DNA from: an uncultured Muribaculaceae bacterium
GTDB lineage: Bacteria > Bacteroidota > Bacteroidia > Bacteroidales > Muribaculaceae
DNA: 28,611 nucleotides
Reading direction: 5' to 3'
Assembly: GCA_910578305.1 (NCBI GenBank)
Contig: CAJTQH010000002.1
Location: 40,123-68,733 of the forward strand
The position numbers were made by a program, and so were the translations under genes. Every line of letters begins with the position of its first letter. Positions within the stretch are counted from its first letter, which is position 1. The notes under the pieces are model-generated. The model searched no databases. It had not been told where the DNA came from and was given only the letters and a program-made list of their open reading frames with translations. Of this stretch, positions 1 through 8,317 are shown piece by piece.

Positions 1-107
1 TGCGTATAGGAATGAACGGTGGTATTGTGGGCGATCTGCTCACCACCATCGGATCTAAAGTGGCCGATGACAAAACGCTTGTCGCTCAAGTCGGATATAG
101 TTTTTGA
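1..107 (+). CDS. C-terminal end of a probable outer-membrane protein (partial)
   Basis: An open frame enters from the left edge (first whole codon at base 3) and stops with TGA at 105-107. The visible 34 residues end in VGYSF. A final aromatic residue after an alternating hydrophobic stretch (LVAQVGYSF) is the usual closing strand of an outer-membrane beta-barrel, so I infer a barrel protein, but 34 residues cannot identify a family. The other two forward frames contain stops within this stretch. The next gene starts 28 bases downstream on the same strand. Confidence 0.4.
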   Translation, partial: RIGMNGGIVGDLLTTIGSKVADDKTLVAQVGYSF

Positions 108-135
108 TTATCACACTATCTCCCGAAATAAAACT

Positions 136-510
136 ATGGCACAAATCATACGCCACCGACGTCTGCATGCTTTCTTCCAAAGCAAAGTGCTTAATTCGCT
201 CATGATCGTCACCATAGTGAGCTTACTAGCTATGCAATGCTGCACATCCAAGCTGATGCCACTTGTATGTGCCGGAACGGCCATGCTGTTTTTCATCGGC
301 TACACACTATGGATATGGATAAAAAAACCGAAATCCATTGTGATCAACAACTGGATCTCGAACCTTAACAGTTCTTTCGTCTTTTATTATCTCATCATCT
401 CGGCCTCTAAATCCACCAATGAATGGTGGTACATATTTCCGGCTGTATCTGCAATCTGCATGCTGTTTACAGCCATGGTCACTTCCCACGACGAAGTATT
501 TAAAATCTAA
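136..510 (+). CDS. small predicted inner-membrane protein, function unknown
   Basis: This encodes 124 residues that I do not recognise. I chose ATG at 136 because the open frame upstream of it overlaps the end of the preceding gene, and because the product then starts with a short basic segment (MAQIIRHRRLHAFF) suited to a cytoplasmic N-terminus. Hydrophobic stretches at roughly residues 19-35, 41-60, 74-90 and 95-113 suggest four membrane passes. No catalytic or binding motif is visible. It lies 28 bases after the preceding gene and 92 bases before the next, all on the plus strand, so the three may be co-transcribed. Confidence is for it being a gene, not for any role. Confidence 0.6.
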   Translation: MAQIIRHRRLHAFFQSKVLNSLMIVTIVSLLAMQCCTSKLMPLVCAGTAMLFFIGYTLWIWIKKPKSIVINNWISNLNSSFVFYYLIISASKSTNEWWYIFPAVSAICMLFTAMVTSHDEVFKI

Positions 511-602
511 TACCATAGCATTGACATACAAATACAGCCACCGATTTCTTATCATATGGCTTTGCCAACAGACACGATCTCGTATCATCAACTTCTTACA
601 AT

Positions 603-1031
603 ATGATAAACATATTCAAATCCATGTTCAATCGGAGGCATAAACAAACTGAAACAACTATTGCAAACGAGCCACTGACAGACGAACAAACCGACAATAC
701 CGACGGAGCAAACCGTTTCAAGCAATTGCAACATCAGATTGAAGAAGCGGAAAAATGCGGTCAATCCATCGTACCGTTAGTTAGACAACAAATACGACAG
801 CTTGAGAGGTCGCACGATCAGTTTATAACCATGGCATTGTCCAAAGGATATTCTCTTAGCAATCCCCGCATAGGAGAAATCGAAGTCCAGCAATATGTCG
901 CCATGAAACAATTGGCAAAAAAGATAGGCGACACTACCGAGAAATACGACACACTGATACGAAATGTCCGCGTGCGAATATTCGGAGAAGAAAATACCCG
1001 GCGTTTTTTCGATGAAAAAAATGAAGGCTGA
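603..1031 (+). CDS. unrecognised 142-residue charged, helical protein
   Basis: The product is soluble, with no signal peptide or membrane segment. The first 35 residues are polar and low in complexity (rich in T, N, D and E). From about residue 38 onward the sequence is dense in K, R, E and Q with spaced hydrophobics (for example FKQLQHQIEEAEK and LVRQQIRQLERS), which suggests long helices or a coiled coil. It ends in FDEKNEG. No known motif is evident. The stop lies only 9 bases from the stop of the convergent flippase gene at 1041, with no hairpin terminator visible between them. It may belong to a short plus-strand unit with the two genes to its left. Confidence 0.65.
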   Translation: MINIFKSMFNRRHKQTETTIANEPLTDEQTDNTDGANRFKQLQHQIEEAEKCGQSIVPLVRQQIRQLERSHDQFITMALSKGYSLSNPRIGEIEVQQYVAMKQLAKKIGDTTEKYDTLIRNVRVRIFGEENTRRFFDEKNEG

Positions 1032-1040
1032 TCTATACGG

Positions 1041-2522
1041 CTATGTGGACTTATGAGGCTTGGTAAAATGTGCTTTCAAATATGCCAACAGATCATTCTG
1101 CACTCTTGAGCCAAGCAGAGCATTGATAGTCACGTACAGAGTTATACCTACTGACGATTGCAGCAGAAGCTGTAGCCACGGGTTCGACGATGCGTATCCG
1201 ACTCCGACCATAAACAACGCCACAAGAAGGCTAAGTGAAGCGTATGGTATACTGTCGGCAAGAAACTGCCATGGTGTACGCCACGACAACCGCGATGTGA
1301 CGGCCAGCATGACAGCCCATGATATAAATGAGGCCACGACCTGTCCCCACAAGAATAGCGACACTCCGTATGTGATGCTGCCGGAATGTGTAAGAGCTAT
1401 ATATGGGAGTGTGATAAAAATGGCGATCAGTGCACATCCGTCGCGCAACAACTCCGACAACACAATCAGACGACTATGTCCGCGTGCAAGCACATAATTG
1501 TGATACTGCGCGCTTAGCACGGTAAATATACCGCGCACAAGCAGCAACTGAAACAATACGATCGAAGCATCCCACTTCTCTCCGAAGAGAGCATGAAATA
1601 TCGGTGTGGCCATCACTGCAAGGAATGCCATGCCTGGAAATACGAGATAAGAAGTGAAGCGGTTCATTTTCGCAGTGACAGAGGCAAATCGCCGCGGATC
1701 GTCCTGACAGTCCGACAATGCCGGCAGAAACGATGATGTAAGTATTTGGGATATGGACGACACTCCCATTTTGCTCCATTTATCGGCCTGTGTATAATAA
1801 CCAAGCGGCACAAGACCAACACGGTTACCTATAAAAAACGAATATATGTTCTGAAAAAGCACATTCAGAAACGAAGCCCCCATAATACCGCATCCTACCT
1901 TAAAAAAGGACTTTAGGGCAGGCCATGAGAATGTAAACATAGGCCGCCAGCGAGTGGAAATCCACAACACTGCCGACTTTACCACAGCAAGCACTATGGC
2001 CTGCCACACAAGAGCCCAGGCTCCATGCCCAGTCAATGCCAGATAGATACCGGCAACACCGCCGCCAAATAGACCTAAGCTGTTGGCCACTGCCACCATC
2101 CGAACGTCCATACGTTTCATCAGGCGACTGGTCTGCACTAAGGCCGTGGCATTGATAATGAAAGTAAGAAACATGACTCGCGACAGTGGTATCAGCCGTT
2201 CGTCGCCCTGAAAACAATCGGCTATCAGCGGAGCACAGAAATACAGCACTATATATATAACAACAGCAATGGCCATATTGAACCACAACACAGTGCTGTA
2301 GTCACTCTCTGAAGGATTCTTGCGCTGAATCAAAGCCGAAGAGAATCCACTGTCGACAAACAATGTAGCAAATGCCTGAAACACCAGTATCGCCCCGATA
2401 AGTCCGAAATCAGACTCACTGAGAGTGCGTGCAAGTATAATACCGGTCACAGCATAGAGCACCTGTGTGGCCAGCTTGTCCACGACATTCCACTTCAGAG
2501 TGCGCGCCACGCGCATCTTCAT
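1041..2522 (-). CDS. polysaccharide/O-antigen flippase (MOP superfamily, PST/Wzx-type)
   Basis: A member of the polysaccharide transporter family, expected to flip lipid-linked sugar repeat units across the inner membrane. The roughly 493-residue product has about a dozen hydrophobic segments. It shows the N-terminal pattern of the family: WNVVDKLATQVLY, then ILARTLSESDFGLIG and SGFSSALIQRK, followed by a second homologous half. Start choice: ATG at 2522 gives the usual family beginning; a GTG at 2543 would add seven polar residues and lies 3 bases from the upstream stop. It is the last gene of an operon with dusB and a DUF2807-like gene. No glycosyltransferases are nearby, so this is not an O-antigen cluster, and the glycan is unknown. 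Multidrug MATE transport is less likely given the PST-like N-terminus. Confidence 0.85.
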   Translation of the reverse strand: MKMRVARTLKWNVVDKLATQVLYAVTGIILARTLSESDFGLIGAILVFQAFATLFVDSGFSSALIQRKNPSESDYSTVLWFNMAIAVVIYIVLYFCAPLIADCFQGDERLIPLSRVMFLTFIINATALVQTSRLMKRMDVRMVAVANSLGLFGGGVAGIYLALTGHGAWALVWQAIVLAVVKSAVLWISTRWRPMFTFSWPALKSFFKVGCGIMGASFLNVLFQNIYSFFIGNRVGLVPLGYYTQADKWSKMGVSSISQILTSSFLPALSDCQDDPRRFASVTAKMNRFTSYLVFPGMAFLAVMATPIFHALFGEKWDASIVLFQLLLVRGIFTVLSAQYHNYVLARGHSRLIVLSELLRDGCALIAIFITLPYIALTHSGSITYGVSLFLWGQVVASFISWAVMLAVTSRLSWRTPWQFLADSIPYASLSLLVALFMVGVGYASSNPWLQLLLQSSVGITLYVTINALLGSRVQNDLLAYLKAHFTKPHKST

Positions 2523-2546
2523 ATTTCCGTCAGCTTCGGTCACAGG

Positions 2547-3269
2547 CTACTTATCGGATCTGTTTTCTATCGGAGCGACCTTTACTGTGGTCAGCAATCC
2601 TTTTTTTATTTCCGGCGTACCTCTATAGAACACCTTGCCTGATCCAACGCCTCCGTATTTGAGATTTTCGGTAGCATAACAATTTATTATTCCTGTACCT
2701 GTCACCGTACAATCCACATCGGATGCCTGTAGTTCATCGGCCTGTATCTGCCCGGCTCCTGTGACCTTAAGCCTGACATTCTGGGCGTTGCCAAATATGG
2801 ATATCGTACCGTGCCCCGACAGGATAGACGCTTCGACATTGGTCACCTGTATATCGCGCACCGACATACGGCCATTGCCCATAACACGACAATAAAACTT
2901 AGGTCCGGCAGCAGTGCTCATAACGCGCACAAGAGAGTCACCTTCGTTTGACACCTTGGTCAAATACGACGAATAGACTCGTATTGTGGGCAGATTGCGG
3001 TACGATCCGTCGCGTAAAGCCAGCTTTATCGAAAGTTTCCCTTTAGACGGCTCAAACATCACGGCCGATGCCACATCCGGAGCAGCCTCAAATTCCACCT
3101 TGCCGGCCTTGGACGAATCGCAATAGTAATCCACATTGATACCGTCGACGACCTTTAGTTCGTGAAATTCATCGAATTTAAGTTCATAATGTGTCAGATT
3201 GTCTGCTGCCGATACGCATGTCGCAGCGGTAATGGCAAGCAATAGCAGTATTAAGGTCTTGAATTTCAT
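2547..3269 (-). CDS. secreted DUF2807 / GIN-domain-like protein
   Basis: A 240-residue protein with a clear Sec signal peptide (MKFKTLILLLLAITAATCVSA, cleavage near residue 21, before ADN). The rest looks like the Bacteroidota DUF2807 family (putative autotransporter adhesin head GIN domain). It opens with the typical strand FDEFHELKVVDGINVDYY, followed by repetitive short beta-strands with Gly/Asn turns (GNGRMSVRDIQ, GHGTISIFGNAQ, GAGQIQADELQ, GTGIINCYATENL), suggesting a right-handed beta-helix. Function in this family is unproven; it is probably periplasmic or at the surface. Its ATG overlaps the dusB stop by four bases (ATGA) and its stop lies just before the flippase start, so the three are translationally coupled. 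The cysteine at residue 18 is not in a convincing lipobox. Confidence 0.82.
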   Translation of the reverse strand: MKFKTLILLLLAITAATCVSAADNLTHYELKFDEFHELKVVDGINVDYYCDSSKAGKVEFEAAPDVASAVMFEPSKGKLSIKLALRDGSYRNLPTIRVYSSYLTKVSNEGDSLVRVMSTAAGPKFYCRVMGNGRMSVRDIQVTNVEASILSGHGTISIFGNAQNVRLKVTGAGQIQADELQASDVDCTVTGTGIINCYATENLKYGGVGSGKVFYRGTPEIKKGLLTTVKVAPIENRSDK

Positions 3270-4270
3270 AATTTATGACTGTCAGATAATTCAGGTATTA
3301 TATCATGCTCCACTCGATGGAGTATTGCTGATAGTTCGTCAAATGTATCGGCACGAAGCATGGCGATACGTGTATCTCGAAAATGAGGTATGCCCTTAAA
3401 CAACGGCGATGCGGCAAGATGACGACGTATGTGCAGTATGCCGCGGTATTCATCTATACGATCTATACTTTCGGCTATCTGGCGCCGCAACATGGCAAAT
3501 TTCTCTGCCATCGAAGGCTCCGGCGCATCACAACCAGATGCAGCATTTTTAAGACTACGGAATATCCATGGCGCACCGATAGATGCCCGGCCTACCATCA
3601 CTCCGTCGACACCATAACGGTCGAATGCTTCACGCACCTGACTGGGAGTGCATATATCACCGTTGCCGATGAGTGGTATGGTCAGACGCGGATTCTCCTT
3701 CACACGGGCTATCATCTCCCAATCGGCCTGACCGGTATACATCTGCGAGCGAGTCCGTCCGTGTACAGTCAGAGCCTTGATACCGCAATCCTGCAACTGC
3801 TCGGCAAGCTCTACTATGATTCTGGAATTATGATCCCATCCGAGACGGGTCTTCACCGTCACCGGTTTGTCTACAGCATTTACCACCGCACGCGTTATCT
3901 CAAGCATCTTGGGGATATCTCTGAGCAGTCCGGCGCCGGCACCTTTGCCTGCCACTTTCTTCACCGGACATCCGAAATTTATATCTATTACATCAGGATC
4001 TGCCTCCTGCACTATTCGCGCGGCCTCCACCATTGTTTCTGCCTCACGCCCGTATATCTGTATGGCCGTCGGGCGTTCGGCCTTATCTATGTGAAGCTTG
4101 CGTGTGGTAGCGGCAATGGAGCGTATCAGCGCATCAGCCGACACAAATTCAGTATACACCATATCTGCCCCCTGCTCTTTGCAAATCAGACGGAACGAAT
4201 GGTCTGTCACATCCTCCATCGGAGCCAGCATCACAGGCCTCTCACCAAGATCTATATCTCCTATTTTCAT
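3266..4270 (-). CDS. dusB: tRNA-dihydrouridine synthase (DusB type)
   Basis: An FMN-dependent enzyme that reduces uridines in the D-loop of tRNA to dihydrouridine using NADPH. At 334 residues it has normal length. The TIM-barrel signature APMEDVTDHSFR lies near residues 16-27. The catalytic cysteine is Cys101 in NFGCPVKKVAGKGAGAGLL. The phosphate-binding segments GNGDI and DGVMVGRASIGAPWIF follow near residues 205-240. The C-terminal helical domain (RRHLAASPLFKGIPHFR) is the tRNA-binding region. It is the first gene of a minus-strand operon, and its TGA overlaps the ATG of the next gene by four bases. No good promoter match is visible in the short gap upstream. Confidence 0.95.
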   Translation of the reverse strand: MKIGDIDLGERPVMLAPMEDVTDHSFRLICKEQGADMVYTEFVSADALIRSIAATTRKLHIDKAERPTAIQIYGREAETMVEAARIVQEADPDVIDINFGCPVKKVAGKGAGAGLLRDIPKMLEITRAVVNAVDKPVTVKTRLGWDHNSRIIVELAEQLQDCGIKALTVHGRTRSQMYTGQADWEMIARVKENPRLTIPLIGNGDICTPSQVREAFDRYGVDGVMVGRASIGAPWIFRSLKNAASGCDAPEPSMAEKFAMLRRQIAESIDRIDEYRGILHIRRHLAASPLFKGIPHFRDTRIAMLRADTFDELSAILHRVEHDIIPELSDSHKL

Positions 4271-4300
4271 ATTTTGTCACAGATATTTCCACGAAGTTAA

Positions 4301-4325
4301 CAATAAATCGCCACATCACGGCGAT
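4301..4325 (-). terminator. weak rho-independent terminator after the M16 peptidase
   Basis: On the minus strand, ATCGCC and GGCGAT form a six-base-pair stem (arms at 4325-4320 and 4312-4307) with a seven-base loop, followed by UUUAUUG. It lies between the M16 stop at 4369 and the dusB start at 4270, where an end of transcription is expected. The stem is short, so this is tentative. Confidence 0.4.
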
Positions 4326-4368
4326 GCCGATTATATTTTGACTTATTTTTAGAATCGCGCACGCTTAT

Positions 4369-5601
4369 TCAGCGCATGGTAAGCGATGACAGGCGATCCG
4401 GCCGGATCAGCATTGCCGCCTCACAAATGTCAGCGGCCGAGATATCCTCTATAGCTTTGCGTATCATGCTGTCGGATAATACATGGCCGCGATAAAGCAC
4501 CGAGCGGGCCATGGATATCACCATGCTCTCACTGTTTTCAGAAGCCACAGCAAGCTGACCGAGATACTGACGCTTGGCCTGACGCAGACGCACATCACTC
4601 ATAGTTGAATCACACAGATCCGAAATTGTACGGTATAGTATCGACATACACCTGTCCACATCCTGCGAATCACATCCATAATATACCGAAAACAACCCGG
4701 TATCCGAAAGCATAGTGGCATTAGCCTCTACCGAATATACCAGCCCCCTGCGTTCCCGCAACGCCACATTAAGCAACGAATTCATGCCCGGACCGCCAAG
4801 CACATTGACCAGAAGTGCCATCGCATAGCGCTTTTCAGAATACATATCAGGGATACGGGTTCCGACTAACGTATGAGCCTGATGTATGCCGAGATCCCGA
4901 TATTCCGAAAACCTCTCTACCACAGGCAGCTCACCATTAACAATGCGTGCTCCTCCCTTGGGAAGCCCGCTGAAATAGCGTTCGAACCGACGCCACACCT
5001 TGTCGGCCGGCATGCAACCGGCATAATAAAGCACCATATTGTCAGCTACATAGTGCCTCTTAAGATAGCTTTGGCATGCTTCTGTATCAAAGCGGGCCAA
5101 CGCATCCTGACACCCAAGAATATTATGCCCCAGAGGCGAACCTCTGAACATAAGATCCTCAAAATCATCAAACACAGCCTCCGATGGAATATCAAGATAC
5201 GAACTGATCTCATCGGCCACCACTTCACGCTCCTTCTCAAGCTCCTTGCAAGGGAACTGCGAATCACACACCAGATCTGATATCAGATCCGCGGCACGGT
5301 CAAAGTTGCCTGTCGGAAATATGGTATAGACCACCGTATTTTCCTTTGTGGTATAGGCATTAAGCTCTCCTCCGCATGCTTCCATTCGATTTATGATATG
5401 CCACGACTTGCGGCGGGAAGTACCTTTGAATATCGTGTGCTCCACAAAATGAGCAAGCCCCTCGTAACCCTCCGGATCATTTCTACTGCCGGTATTCACC
5501 ACTACTCCCACATGTTCGACGGCCGATGCGTGCACCGGTATATGCACACATTTCAACCCGTTGGACAGAGTATTGTATGTAATATCTGCTGTTATTATCA
5601 T
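4369..5601 (-). CDS. M16 family zinc metallopeptidase (insulinase/pitrilysin-like)
   Basis: A 410-residue M16 peptidase of the short, processing-peptidase type. The inverted zinc motif is intact as H51-F-V-E54-H55 in GLAHFVEHTIFKGT. The third zinc ligand is expected among the glutamates of EREVVADE, about residues 124-131. The C-terminal half carries the usual second M16 domain, with GGPGMNSLLNVALRERRGLVYSV near residue 275. No signal peptide is visible, so the product is probably cytoplasmic. Bacterial relatives degrade peptides or process precursors; the substrate here cannot be told. It is monocistronic by position: a strong terminator ends the tonB operon upstream and a weak hairpin follows it. 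Confidence 0.93.
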   Translation of the reverse strand: MIITADITYNTLSNGLKCVHIPVHASAVEHVGVVVNTGSRNDPEGYEGLAHFVEHTIFKGTSRRKSWHIINRMEACGGELNAYTTKENTVVYTIFPTGNFDRAADLISDLVCDSQFPCKELEKEREVVADEISSYLDIPSEAVFDDFEDLMFRGSPLGHNILGCQDALARFDTEACQSYLKRHYVADNMVLYYAGCMPADKVWRRFERYFSGLPKGGARIVNGELPVVERFSEYRDLGIHQAHTLVGTRIPDMYSEKRYAMALLVNVLGGPGMNSLLNVALRERRGLVYSVEANATMLSDTGLFSVYYGCDSQDVDRCMSILYRTISDLCDSTMSDVRLRQAKRQYLGQLAVASENSESMVISMARSVLYRGHVLSDSMIRKAIEDISAADICEAAMLIRPDRLSSLTMR

Positions 5602-5617
5602 TTCAAATTCAATATTT

Positions 5618-5625
5618 CAAAACTA
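5618..5625 (-). promoter_or_regulatory. possible -7 element for the M16 gene
   Basis: On the minus strand this reads TAGTTTTG, matching the Bacteroides -7 consensus TAnnTTTG. It lies 17 bases before the M16 start codon. No well-placed -33 TTG is seen at the normal distance, so support is partial. Confidence 0.3.
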
Positions 5626-5681
5626 CATATCAAACCACAACAGCGGCGAGACACAATGCAAAGATACACCTTTTTTCACAC

Positions 5682-5710
5682 AAAAATCCCCCTGCAACAA
5701 ATGCAGAGGG
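5682..5710 (-). terminator. rho-independent terminator of the exbB-exbD-exbD-tonB operon
   Basis: Read on the minus strand, CCCUCUGC and GCAGGGGG pair over eight bases (one U-G wobble) around a seven-base loop, followed directly by AUUUUUGUG. It lies about 60 bases after the tonB stop and upstream of the M16 gene, so it separates the two transcripts. Confidence 0.8.
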
Positions 5711-5770
5711 ACTTTATATATCCAAACACCTCTATTAGAGGTATCCGTTCAAGATTTTACAGAGATGTTA

Positions 5771-6637
5771 TTATACACCCTGGAGTTTGAACACAACCGG
5801 AAGAGTGAACCACACGTTAACCGGGTGACCGTTCATCTTACCGGGGGTAAACTTCGGAAGAGACTTAACCACACGTACTGCCTCAGCATCCAGATCCGGG
5901 TGAACTTTCTTCACAACCTTCACCTGACCAACCGAACCGTCACGTGTAACAACAAACTGGAGTACTACACGACCCTGAATGTTGTTTTCCTGCGGAACGC
6001 TCGGGTATTTTATGTGGTCTGCCACATATTTGAGAAGAGCACCCTGACCGCCGGGGAACTGAGGATCCTGCTCTACTGAGTCAAACACCTTGTCTTCAGC
6101 CGGGGGTTCCGGTTTCTTCTCTTCAACGATTACCACTTCCTGGTGGGTCTGAGCGTTGATGATATCATCCACACCCTGATCCTGAGTGTAAGTAGAAACT
6201 GCAGTCTCAGTATTCTGTGCGTCATCCTGCGACTTGATGTCGTCTACAACCTGATCATCAGGTACGATCATAATTTCCGACATCTTCTCGGCATTGAGCA
6301 CCTCTTCCTGAATAACTTCTTCTACTTCAGGCTGTTCGTAGGGCAGCTCTTCTTCCTCTTCAGGAACGTCTTCCACCACGTCATCAGCGATTTCCACCAT
6401 TTCCTGTTCCACTGTAGTCTTTGGCTGTTCCACCTCAGGAGCAATAAGCTTGCTTATCTGAGCCCAGAACAACACGAGAGCCACGATCACAATAGTCACA
6501 ATGGCTACTGAAAGTACTGCCCAAGTATGACGGTGGGGAGAAGCGGCACGAAGTTCATATGCGCCAAATTCTTTATTCTTGCCCTCAAACACGAGGTCGC
6601 GCCATTCTTTCGATGAAAGATCTACATCTTTTGCCAT
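5771..6637 (-). CDS. tonB: TonB energy transducer
   Basis: Carries energy from the ExbB-ExbD motor across the periplasm to TonB-dependent outer-membrane receptors. The 288 residues run as follows. A cytoplasmic lead has the Bacteroidota-style EWRDLVFEGKNKEFGAYELR near residues 11-30. One membrane helix spans about 39-60. An acidic linker (PEEEEELPYEQPEVEEV) replaces the Pro-Lys linker of enteric TonB. The TonB C-terminal domain begins near residue 186, with PQFPGGQGALLKYVADHIKYP, GRVVLQFVVTRDGSV and FTPGKMNGHPVNVWFTLPV. It is the last gene of the cluster, 42 bases after the second exbD, and is followed by a terminator. It may serve SusC-like receptors, but none is encoded in this window. Confidence 0.95.
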   Translation of the reverse strand: MAKDVDLSSKEWRDLVFEGKNKEFGAYELRAASPHRHTWAVLSVAIVTIVIVALVLFWAQISKLIAPEVEQPKTTVEQEMVEIADDVVEDVPEEEEELPYEQPEVEEVIQEEVLNAEKMSEIMIVPDDQVVDDIKSQDDAQNTETAVSTYTQDQGVDDIINAQTHQEVVIVEEKKPEPPAEDKVFDSVEQDPQFPGGQGALLKYVADHIKYPSVPQENNIQGRVVLQFVVTRDGSVGQVKVVKKVHPDLDAEAVRVVKSLPKFTPGKMNGHPVNVWFTLPVVFKLQGV

Positions 6638-6679
6638 AATTCTTTTCTGATTTTTGGGTTAATATATATCATTCATCAA

Positions 6680-7441
6680 TTACTTGGCTGCAGATGCCAT
6701 GGGAGTTGCTGGAGCAAGACCCATAAGCACACTGTCGGCGTGGGCAATATTATCAATCTGGTACTTCGAAATCTCAGTAATGTTCATTTCGTCAAGTGCG
6801 CTAATCACACTTTCCCATGAAGCGTTGGGTGTAGCCTTGATAATCACGATAGGAGGTTTTTTATCCTTCTGCACGCGGATTGCCTTGGCTTTTTCATCAT
6901 AGATACGCTTGTTTTCCTCCTTGTCGGCGGCAAGCTTGCCTTCACGCCAGAGAGTCTTAAGACTATCTATGGATTTCAATACTTCGTTATTACGCTTGGT
7001 AAGCACCTCACGGATACCGCGGGCGATAGCAATTTTCTTGCCGTCTTTCACGGTAGAGCTGTCAGTAGCAAATACCTGCTGGGTAAGCTGATTGGGGAGC
7101 GGTTTGCCGGTAGCCGGGTCAAACTTGGGAGCACCGAAGTAGTAGTAGACAACGTCTTTGACTGCTTCACCGGTCTTTTCATTGCGCTCGGTATCGAGCA
7201 GCAAAGTGATAGCGTCGGATTCACCTGCGGTCTGAGCCTGTTCTACTGTTTCGGCCTTTTCATTGGTAGGAAGGGCTATCTTCAATGTCTGCGACTTAAT
7301 CATAGTGGTACAGAGCATGAAGAAAGTAATCAGAAGCATGTTCATATCCACCATCGGAGTAAAGTCCACGTGGATCGCCATCTTTTTCTGAGCGCCTTTT
7401 TTCTTTTTTCCTTTATTATCGGATTGTTCTATCTGTGCCAT
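6680..7441 (-). CDS. exbD: ExbD-family biopolymer transport protein (second copy)
   Basis: A stator/plug component of the TonB motor. The N-terminus is lysine-rich (GKKKKGAQKK). The single membrane helix is the ExbD signature DFTPMVDMNMLLITFFMLC, with Asp32 in the position of the essential ion-carrying aspartate. The periplasmic part ends in the usual ExbD fold (PPIVIIKATPNASWESVISALDEMN). At 253 residues it is much longer than the roughly 140 of enteric ExbD. The extra material is an insertion of about 100 residues near 85-190, including a charged stretch (RNNEVLKSIDSLKTLWREGK). It starts 5 bases after the preceding exbD stop, so the two are almost certainly translated from one message. Confidence 0.92.
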   Translation of the reverse strand: MAQIEQSDNKGKKKKGAQKKMAIHVDFTPMVDMNMLLITFFMLCTTMIKSQTLKIALPTNEKAETVEQAQTAGESDAITLLLDTERNEKTGEAVKDVVYYYFGAPKFDPATGKPLPNQLTQQVFATDSSTVKDGKKIAIARGIREVLTKRNNEVLKSIDSLKTLWREGKLAADKEENKRIYDEKAKAIRVQKDKKPPIVIIKATPNASWESVISALDEMNITEISKYQIDNIAHADSVLMGLAPATPMASAAK

Positions 7442-7446
7442 ATTGA

Positions 7447-8274
7447 TTAGCGTTCTTTAAGTGCAGTCATGAGTTTCATACGAGTCAACTTCAGTGACTG
7501 AAGGTTGTCAAGCACGGGATGCATGGTGCTGTATGGAGTGCCACGGTCGGCTTTCACAGCGAGAGCATCACCTTTCTTAACAGCTGAGGTAAGCATGGGG
7601 TTGCTTGTCTGAATAAGAGCCTGCATCCATATCTGGAAGTCGTTACGCTTGCGCGGATCAGTAACGTCACGGTTGCCGTCGATAGGAATTCCGACGTGGA
7701 TGTTGTTAGGATCGTTATTGTATGCAGCCTGTTCCTCAGGTGTCATCTTGTAGAATTTTGCGAAGAGCTGGTCCTTGTCTGTGTCAGACAGATCAAGGAA
7801 TCTGGGAAGATCCTTGATAGGAACACCAAACGAACCAAGCTTGACGAACTTATTCTTTTGCTCTTGGGTGAGAGCCACTCTGCGCTTATCGCCTTCAGGG
7901 AACTTGCTGTTGTATGATTTCAGCGCGTTCTCGAGGATTTCCATACGGATCGGCTCAGAGGCCCATTTACCCTTCAATTCCTTAGCTTCCTCATCGGTCA
8001 AGTTCAGCTCCTCTTTATTTTTCATAGCTGCGTCGGGATCTGCTTCACCGGTAACGGCAAGGAACACCTGACCCTGCGGGCTGACGAGAACAGTTGCCAG
8101 ATTTGACATCGGCACCTTCTCCTCCTGCACCGACGAAGGCGTAACCACGGTCACGGGCTCCTTGGTAAGGAAGGTTGAAGTCAACATGAAGAAAGTAAGC
8201 AAAAGAACAGTAACGTCACTCATCGCGGTCATGTCGATGAGGGTACTTTTTCTTTTAATTTTTACTTTTCCCAT
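7447..8274 (-). CDS. exbD: ExbD-family biopolymer transport protein (first copy)
   Basis: A paralogue of the neighbouring ExbD. The membrane helix reads IDMTAMSDVTVLLLTFFMLT, with Asp20 in the ion-carrying position. Length is 275 residues. Most of the excess is periplasmic and unlike classic ExbD: a hydrophilic segment around residues 85-220 with LTDEEAKELKGKW and LDLSDTDKDQLFAKFYKMTPEEQAAY. The ExbD-like C-terminus (VKADRGTPYSTMHPVLDNLQSLKL) follows. Two dissimilar ExbD proteins next to one ExbB fit a heteromeric plug, which is common in Bacteroidota; the role of the inserted region is unknown. It lies 43 bases after exbB. Confidence 0.9.
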   Translation of the reverse strand: MGKVKIKRKSTLIDMTAMSDVTVLLLTFFMLTSTFLTKEPVTVVTPSSVQEEKVPMSNLATVLVSPQGQVFLAVTGEADPDAAMKNKEELNLTDEEAKELKGKWASEPIRMEILENALKSYNSKFPEGDKRRVALTQEQKNKFVKLGSFGVPIKDLPRFLDLSDTDKDQLFAKFYKMTPEEQAAYNNDPNNIHVGIPIDGNRDVTDPRKRNDFQIWMQALIQTSNPMLTSAVKKGDALAVKADRGTPYSTMHPVLDNLQSLKLTRMKLMTALKER

Positions 8275-8317
8275 ATTACTGAATTATCTTATATTATTAA
8301 TAATGTGTAATATGGAA

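Noticed and set aside
3383..4300. A 305-codon open frame on the plus strand
   Set aside because: It lies antisense to dusB, which has all expected catalytic and fold motifs. The plus-strand product is rich in His, Tyr and Cys with no recognisable domain, as expected of a shadow frame.
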